Assembly (NCBI RefSeq): GCF_018812025.1
Contig: NC_063049.1
Span: 14,651,734 to 14,715,733, forward strand
DNA: 64,000 nt
Direction: 5' to 3'
Source: Megalobrama amblycephala
Lineage: Eukaryota > Chordata > Actinopteri > Cypriniformes > Xenocyprididae
The position numbers were made by a program, and so were the translations under genes. Each line of letters opens with the position of its first letter. Position 1 is the first letter of the stretch. The notes under the pieces were generated by a model, which was not told where the DNA came from, made no database searches, and saw only the letters and a program-made list of their open reading frames with translations. Below, one piece after another: positions 58,192 to 64,000 of the stretch.

Positions 58192-58972
58192 AGGGATAGT
58201 TCACCCAAAAATGAAAATTTGATGTTTATATGCTTACCCCCAGGGCATCCAAGATGTAGATGACTTTTTTTCTTCGGTCGAACGCAAATTATGATTTTTA
58301 ACTGCAACCGCTGCCGTCTGTCAGTCAAATAATAGCAGTGATTGGGAACTTGAACAATAAGAGTTGAAAAAACTTCCATAGACAAGTCCAAATTAAACCC
58401 TGCGGCTCGTGACGGCACATTAATGTCATAAGACACGAAACGATCGGTTTGTGCGAGAAATCGAACAGTATTTATATATTTTTTTACCTCTAATACACCA
58501 CTATGTCCAAGTTCGTTCAGCTTCCGGCTAGTGAGGTCTGATCGCGCTCTGACAACGGAAGTGATGTCTCGCGCTCATTGAAGTATATGGGCGAGACATC
58601 ACTTCCGTCTTCAGAACGCGTTTTTTGACCTCACTAACAGGAAGCTGAACGAAGTTGGACATAGTGGTGTATTAGAGGTAAAAATTATATAAATAATGTT
58701 CGGTTTCTCGCACAAACCGATCGTTTCGTGTCTTAGGACATTAATGTGTCGTCACGAGCCGCAGGTTTTAATTTTGATTTGTCTAAGCAAGTTTTATTTA
58801 CTGTTATAGTTGAAGTTCCCATCTACTGCTATTATTTGACTGACAGACGGCAGCGGTTGCAGTTAAAAATCATAATTTGCGTTCGACTGAAGAAAAAAAG
58901 TCACCTACATCTTGGATGCACTGGGGGTAAGCAAATAAACATCAAATTTTCATTTTTGGGTGAACTATCCCT
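58192..58972. mobile_element. TTAA fold-back element, copy 3, complete
   Basis: AGGGATAGTTCACCC to GGGTGAACTATCCCT, with TTAA on both sides (58188-58191 and 58973-58976). The 781-bp unit pairs end to end, with the centre near 58590 ('gcgagacatcacttcc'). This is the best-preserved copy. The ORFs 58188-58436 (minus) and 58746-58976 (plus) are the same peptide read from the two arms, showing that they are by-products of the palindrome. Confidence 0.9.
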
Positions 58973-58979
58973 TTAACAA

Positions 58980-59790
58980 GCGGATTGATCTTCCGCCCGG
59001 GGGTTGAGACCGCACCTGAGTCTGGGCAACTCCAAGCCAAGCCCCACTCTCTTTCATCGGATGATGCAGATCCAGCTGCCAGCTGCTCAGCCTCCTCGCA
59101 TGGAACCGCTATCCTCCAACAGCAACCATCAGTTATCAGTTATCGGAATTTTGGAAAGCCACAGATAATACAGATTGTAAAAAAAGTCATATTTATCATC
59201 CCATTTACCTCAGAAAAGCCGTACAGTGTCCGAAAACTTATTAGTCAGCTACAAAAATGAGAGAAAAACTTAGAGCGGAGCATTTTGCTAAATATATGCA
59301 CTATAGGCTATTGCATATCCCTTGTATTTGTACTTAACTTGTGCTTCAATATTCAATATATGTTTGAATGACAGCCACCATTTAAATGTTTATAGGCTAA
59401 TAAACGAGTAGAAACATGTATAATAAATGTATTATAAGGTTATTTGAAAAACCTCATGTTCTTTATATAGCTTACACATTGATAAATTTTAAACTTTAAT
59501 AATATAATGATGTACCAACTGTCACTCCTGTATAGTTTACAGCATTAGCTGAGAGATATTTTTTTCTTTGAGGAAATTTGCCATGTAATTAATCGTATAG
59601 GCCCCTAATTAATCAATATTGAATCAAATAAAAATCTAATCGCAAGCTCCTGAATTGAATCAAAATCGAATCCAATTGTGAAATTTGTGTCAATACTCAG
59701 CCCTAGTGTCAATACATTTTATTTTTTATTTTATTTTTTCTTGAATCATTTTTTTCCATTTATTTTCTTGTCGGAGTGCACAGAAACGCT
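58980..59790. other. No gene seen; hAT-like end near 59705
   Basis: 'atcaaaatcgaatccaatt' and 'caatactcagccctag' near 59655-59706 look like the right end of a hAT-type repeat. The remainder is AT-rich. Confidence 0.4.
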
Positions 59791-59798
59791 TTGTTTAC

Positions 59799-60690
59799 AT
59801 GTTAAAATCACAAACATTTTCTCATGGGGATGATGCCCCCAGACCCCCCTACAATAAGTTGACAATATTGAAAGAAGTATATAGAGAGGCGTTGGCTTTG
59901 GAACAACTGCCTCCAACATTTAATGATGCATTAATTACTCTAATTCTTAAAGGGACAAGGATCCTTATGATCCTGGGAGTTTTCGTCCAGTTAGTCTAGA
60001 AAATGTTGATTGTAAAATGGTGTCTAAAGTATTTGCGTCGAGGTTGGAAGGTGTTTTATCCCATATTGTTCATAGTGACCATGCAGGTAGGTTTTATTAG
60101 AGGGAGTTCCTCTTCTGACAACCTTCGATCACTACTAGATGTAGAACTTTATAATACTACATTTGAAATGATTAAAATATGGCCAAGCAGGAATATAGAT
60201 GGCATAGGCTGGTTGGAAATAGAGAAAACTTTAACTACCCCATTTGGTGTTATTGTTATTTTGCTGTTATCTCAGCGATCACCATGTTTGATATAACCCT
60301 ATATTGGAACACTCAGCATGTCTGGAGAAAAGCTCATAAGATATTTAATTTGTCTCTCTTAAAGCAAGGCTATTCTTCATTATGGAACAACACAGCTATT
60401 AAGATCTATTAAGGGCAGAAAACAGTGTATTGAAAGGACTGAATGCACTGTGCAAAGTGCACTTTATTAATTTCAGGAGTTGAAAGTTCAAATTACTGGA
60501 TAAAGTGATGCGAGAGTGGTGCTGTGAAATTGGATCCTCTTTCAAGGATTGGATTGAGTTTATGACTTCTAATGCATTATATGAACAAATGCTGGTAAAA
60601 CTTACAGACTCCACCTATGCTTTCAGAGATGGGGTAGCTTTCTGAATTATTTGGAAAACATGTATAGATATATAGAGATATAGTTTTGCT
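59799..60690 (+). pseudogene. L1-type LINE RT fragment
   Basis: Short pieces in shifting frames: LEQLPPTFNDALITLI, then SFRPVSLENVDCKMVSKVF (59980-60045) and GFIRGSSSSDNLRSLLD (60088-60140). These are the fingers and palm-proximal part of an L1 RT. Sequence then skips to late ORF2-like text (WNTQHVWRKAHKIF) and further decayed sequence to about 60690. The YxDD motif is missing. It is different from the L1 at 25.9 kb. Confidence 0.7.
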
Positions 60691-61402
60691 GTTTTTTTAT
60701 TATTATATTGTTATTTTTATTATTGCTGGCATTAATTTACGTACGCGCAAAAGCTAGATTCTGCGTACGCACAAAAAAAATTCAGATTTATAAAACCATG
60801 CATAGGCCAGAGCCTGCGCACAAATCCCTTTATAAATCCCAGTCAGCGGAAGATTGTGCGTACCCAGCAAGCAATAGCCGTCATTTCACCGTCTCGGTTA
60901 ACTATAGACCCGATATAATCTATGACATGTTATATTGTGTAGGCTGTGCGTAGCCACGATTTAGCTCATAGTCAGACCGGCTATTTGTAGCCCACCTATA
61001 GTCAATCCTGATTTATTGTAGTTTTTGGACAGGAAGTGCTTGAGATGGTTGATATCTCATCATGTTCGCAATGTCAATGATTTCTACAAGATTTAAGTGG
61101 CATTTCATGACATGGTCTATATGTAGTCACGATTTAGCTCTGAATTGGATAGGCTATGTGTAGTCTGCTTTTAGTCCACCCAGCGAAATCGAGGCAATTT
61201 ATAGTCTAGTTTTTACGGCTTGGCTATAGCCCTGATTCAGACCAGCAATGAGTGTAACCAAAATAGTGTTAAGTCATTTTCGACCACAAAGCTTGTGGGG
61301 TTCTTGATATACTAGTATAATAGTATAATATACATTTATATGCAAGTATATATTTGAAACAGCATATTTTTGCTGTCACACAATCCTACATTCTACGATA
61401 TC

Positions 61403-61409
<7 letters not shown>

Positions 61410-61468
<59 letters not shown>
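61410..61468. repeat. (TA)n microsatellite
   Basis: About 29 perfect AT units inside the GTAC-flanked element. Confidence 0.95.
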
Positions 61469-61471
<3 letters not shown>

Positions 61472-62035
61472 GGTATAGCCAAGCCATATATTAATTATAA
61501 TTATATACAACACACATATATGACTGTATTTAATTTTAAGTTAAATAAAAATTTACAATTCTCAACCGCTAGATGGCAACTGTGGCTCTACTGAGACATG
61601 ACCACTGGCAACGCGAGACTTGAACGTTGACTCTCGATCACTGTTGCCAGATCTCGCGATAAACATTTCCGCATTTTACAACTGTTGGAGACGGAGAGCA
61701 AGCAACAGCAAATGTTAAAGCAAATTCTTTCCTGCTTTTGGTCTTGTAAGTATCTGTGTTTTTCATTTTGACATGTGTTTATTATTTATGTACATTATGT
61801 GTAGGAACCGTGACATTTTAGCGGGTAACAGTGCAGACTCAGAGTAAAACGTGGTTAGATTAACATAAACGCACATGTACTGTAGTGTTTCCTTGTGCCC
61901 TAAAACTCTGTAATTATCTAAATACAAGGGGGTAAACATGAAACCTGTGCACCCTACTATTATTTGTTATGGAAGCCTTGTATATCTTTTAATCTTTTGA
62001 TCATAATGAAATAAAAATATGAGTTTTTGATTTGG

Positions 62036-62105
62036 CAAGGCAAGTTTATTTTGTATAGCACATTTCAACAACAATGTTCAAGGTAATTCAGAGTGCTTTT
62101 CATAA
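62036..62105 (-). mobile_element. Inverted LINE 3' tail with (GGCAA)n
   Basis: 'ggcaaggcaagtttattttg' followed by 'tatagcacatttcaac' and 'cagagtgctttt' is the minus-strand version of the tail at 2935-3076. It is a very short 5'-truncated insertion. Confidence 0.6.
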
Positions 62106-62439
62106 AACATGGAATTTATGGAACTGAAAATTAATCAGGTTGTTTTATAAACCAAAAAATATTGTTAACATTTTTTATTTAACTTTTTTTTTTTTTTTGT
62201 CAATGTTATATATTTTATTGTTACACGTTGTAATTTTCTTTTAATGTTTATTTGTATTGTATTTGTAATTTTTTTTTTTTTTATCATTGTGCATTATCTT
62301 GAGTTCTTTTTCTAAATAAAACCTTTTATATTTAATTTGTTTGGACGGATTGTCATTTATGAGAACCTGTTAGGCCTATATTTAAGTGAAAAGAATCCTT
62401 TAGCCATTATTTAGTTGTCTATTGCATGTATAGATGTAA

Positions 62440-62860
62440 TCATTCATTAGTAGTGTAATTGATGACTAGTCTATTTTTAGGTTATAGATAGACGTCTATT
62501 AGATTTTCACTGACAGCCCCAATTTTGCCTTATTTTAGCCTAGACCCGTATTAACCGTCTTTTAAACATAAATATGTAGTTGTCTAATAGTCGTCTAATT
62601 GATGACTAGTCTACTCTTGGGTTATGGTTAGACGTCTGTTAGATTTTCACTGACAGCCCAAATTCAGCCTTATTTTAGCCTAGATCCATATTCACCGTCT
62701 ATTAGACATATATATGTAGTCGTCTAATAGTCGTCTAATTGATGACTAGTCTATTTTTGGGTTATGGTTAGACGTCTATTAGATTTTCACTGACAGCCCA
62801 AATTTTGCCTGGTTTTAGCCTAGACGGCCGGGCTATGTTTTGACGGCTATTAGACGTCTA
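62440..62860. repeat. 140-bp tandem array, three copies
   Basis: 'gatgactagtctatttttgg' (or a close variant) starts at 62461, 62601 and 62741, exactly 140 bp apart. Each unit has 'cgtctattagattttcactg' and 'ttttagcctagac'. Small 'tagacgtcta' palindromes recur, including at the element's right end. Confidence 0.88.
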
Positions 62861-63089
62861 ATAGACATAAAATTGCTTGCTGGGTACGTGCATCTCCACC
62901 CTGTCTCCTCCCCGAAATCACCATATATGGAGCTTACGATGCCTAGTTTTACTATGCATAACCTCATCTGCATATAATTTCCATACATATTCCCATCCAG
63001 GTGACACCACGTTTAACACCGTCAAAGGTACAAGACATTGGAAAATATTAGATATGGACTATAAATGCAATTTGTGCCACACATTATAT

Positions 63090-63179
63090 CATGGGCGTCG
63101 GAAGCAGAAAAAATGTGGGTGGGTCCTCCCTCCAAATTTTTTTTATGCAATTTTATATTATATGGTTCCGACGCCCATG
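63090..63179. mobile_element. 90-bp hAT MITE with perfect 8-bp TSD
   Basis: CATGGGCGTCGGAA at the left and TTCCGACGCCCATG at the right are a perfect 14-bp TIR. CATTATAT is duplicated exactly at 63082-63089 and 63180-63187. Only about 60 bp lie between the TIRs. ORFs that overlap (62877-63248 plus, 63022-63204 minus) are chance. Confidence 0.88.
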
Positions 63180-63189
63180 CATTATATTG

Positions 63190-63921
63190 ATAAAGATCAT
63201 CCAATATCCTCTTTATGTTTTAGAATAAATATATCAAAATATCCATAAAAACATAATTGTATAAAATACTTCAGATAAAGGGTTTTTGAGTAGAGTTGAT
63301 TCATTCATTTCCACTGGCCAGATAGTATTTTAATAGTTTTAAACAATTCAAATCAAATTTATGCAGTTTTGCTGATAAGGTGAACATATCTTTTAGGAAG
63401 TTTATAGGCTATTTTTAGTGGAAACAGATCGGCCTACTTATTTACTGCAGTGTAAATACAATTGTCTGACTCGGCGCGTCACTGACAAAGTATTTTAAAA
63501 AGAAAACATGCAAATCTTACCGTTTTCCTCAAATTAGATCCTTCAAATGGTAATTGTTTGAAGATCCTTCACACGACATCAACTCCTCCTGCAGTTGTGG
63601 TTGTACAGTAAGATATTATTGGACCTATTCAAACGTATTCAATGAAACTAAACCTACTGGATTTAAAGGAGGTTGTGTTCCTTAAAAATCCCTTTAAACA
63701 TGATAATGGATTTACAGAAACCATGATTGTTTTGTTGTGCAGGTTGACATTATGGTTTTACTTCAAGTAAAAATAGTAATTGAATTCGGGTCATTCTACA
63801 GAAAAGTCCACTTTTGGTATGACAAAATGTCTTAAAATGTATTTTTTTTTTCTAACGTTTAAACTTAGACCACATTATTATATTACAGATTGACTTTATG
63901 AATACAAATGACAGCTTTATG

Positions 63922-63955
<34 letters not shown>

Positions 63956-64000
63956 TTGTGCATTTAAAGACAGCATGTACCATTTTTTTGTCACTGTTAC
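63190..64000. other. AT-rich, no gene seen
   Basis: Apart from a (TTA)n microsatellite at 63923-63955 and several T runs, nothing recognisable. Any element here would extend past the window. Confidence 0.5.

Larger units (their letters stand above)
60864..62883. mobile_element. 2.0-kb element, CCAGCAAGCAAT end, GTAC duplication
   Basis: CCAGCAAGC at the left and GCTTGCTGG at the right are inverted, with GTAC on both sides (60860-60863 and 62884-62887). The left 400 bp contain diverged repeats around 'tagtcacgatttagctc'; the right 420 bp are a 140-bp tandem array. In between are a (TA)n tract, a GC-richer block (61590-61750) that ends in a donor-like 'cttgtaagtat', and an inverted LINE tail. 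No transposase. The ends resemble CCAGCCAGCAAT of the 5.2-8.3-kb element. Confidence 0.75.
60740..63050. repeat. Older interspersed repeat split by a GTAC-targeting element
   Basis: 'cgtacgcgcaaaagctagat' to 'gcggaagattgtgcgtac' (to 60863) continues after the insertion as 'gtgcatctccaccctgtc' (from 62884) up to roughly 63050. I recall this as one continuous cyprinid repeat when the insertion is removed. No ORF. Confidence 0.6.

Noticed and set aside
1..64000. Endogenous retrovirus or other viral gene set
   Set aside because: No gag, protease, integrase or envelope-like sequence was found; all reverse transcriptases seen are LINE-type and the only LTR is solitary.

Overview
The window looks like transposon-packed intergenic DNA from a teleost, most probably a cyprinid. 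Evidence: a 5S-rRNA-derived SINE, a Tx1-clade LINE sitting in a (TC)n microsatellite, several hAT/BED transposases, and TTAA-flanked fold-back elements ending in AGGGATAGTTCACC, a terminus I associate with cyprinid genomes. No convincing host protein-coding gene, tRNA, snRNA or CRISPR array was found. Nearly every ORF is a decayed transposon gene or a by-product of a repeat. Family names come from recognition, not from searches.

Layout. 0-5 kb: GC-rich minisatellite, end of a TTAA element, 5S-derived SINE, a TTAA element, a LINE tail and a broken EnSpm/CACTA-like transposase. 5.2-8.3 kb: a TIR element with 62-bp and 146-bp subterminal tandem arrays, interrupted by an 810-bp solo LTR with a perfect 5-bp target duplication. 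8.4-9.7 kb: an unrecognised single-frame pseudogene (minus strand). 11.6-12.5 kb: a hAT/BED transposase relic. 13.0-16.1 kb: a 3-kb non-coding element with inverted terminal repeats (DIRS-like), a promoter and a ~735-bp internal duplication. 16.4-18.9 kb: a fold-back MITE and a hAT-like fragment. 19-25.6 kb: a nearly full-length Tx1-type LINE between (TC)n tracts, with a second 3' end downstream. 25.9-29.4 kb: an L1 with intact ORF1 and an ORF2 that has lost its reverse transcriptase.

29.7-32.8 kb: a TIR element holding a second TIR element with a THAP fragment. 34.3-42 kb: an intron-containing hAT gene interrupted by a hAT MITE (perfect 8-bp TSD) and by a minus-strand L2/CR1-group LINE, which begins with a 2A-like motif and is itself hit by a fold-back MITE. 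42.3-44.9 kb: a 2.6-kb fold-back TTAA element. 45.8-50 kb: hAT, Tc1 and a second EnSpm/CACTA-like relic with a SAMD3-like downstream ORF. 50-59 kb: MITEs and another hAT transposase. 59.8-63.2 kb: an L1 scrap, a GTAC-flanked element with a 140-bp array nested inside an older repeat, and a 90-bp hAT MITE.

The sequence shows insertion on insertion: at least six breakpoints have readable target duplications, so relative ages can be ordered. Only the L1 ORF1 (26023-26916) looks fully translatable. The main leads are the 2A-bearing LINE leader, the RT-less L1, the microsatellite-targeted Tx1 pair, the THAP-containing nested element and the unidentified pseudogene at 8.4-9.7 kb.
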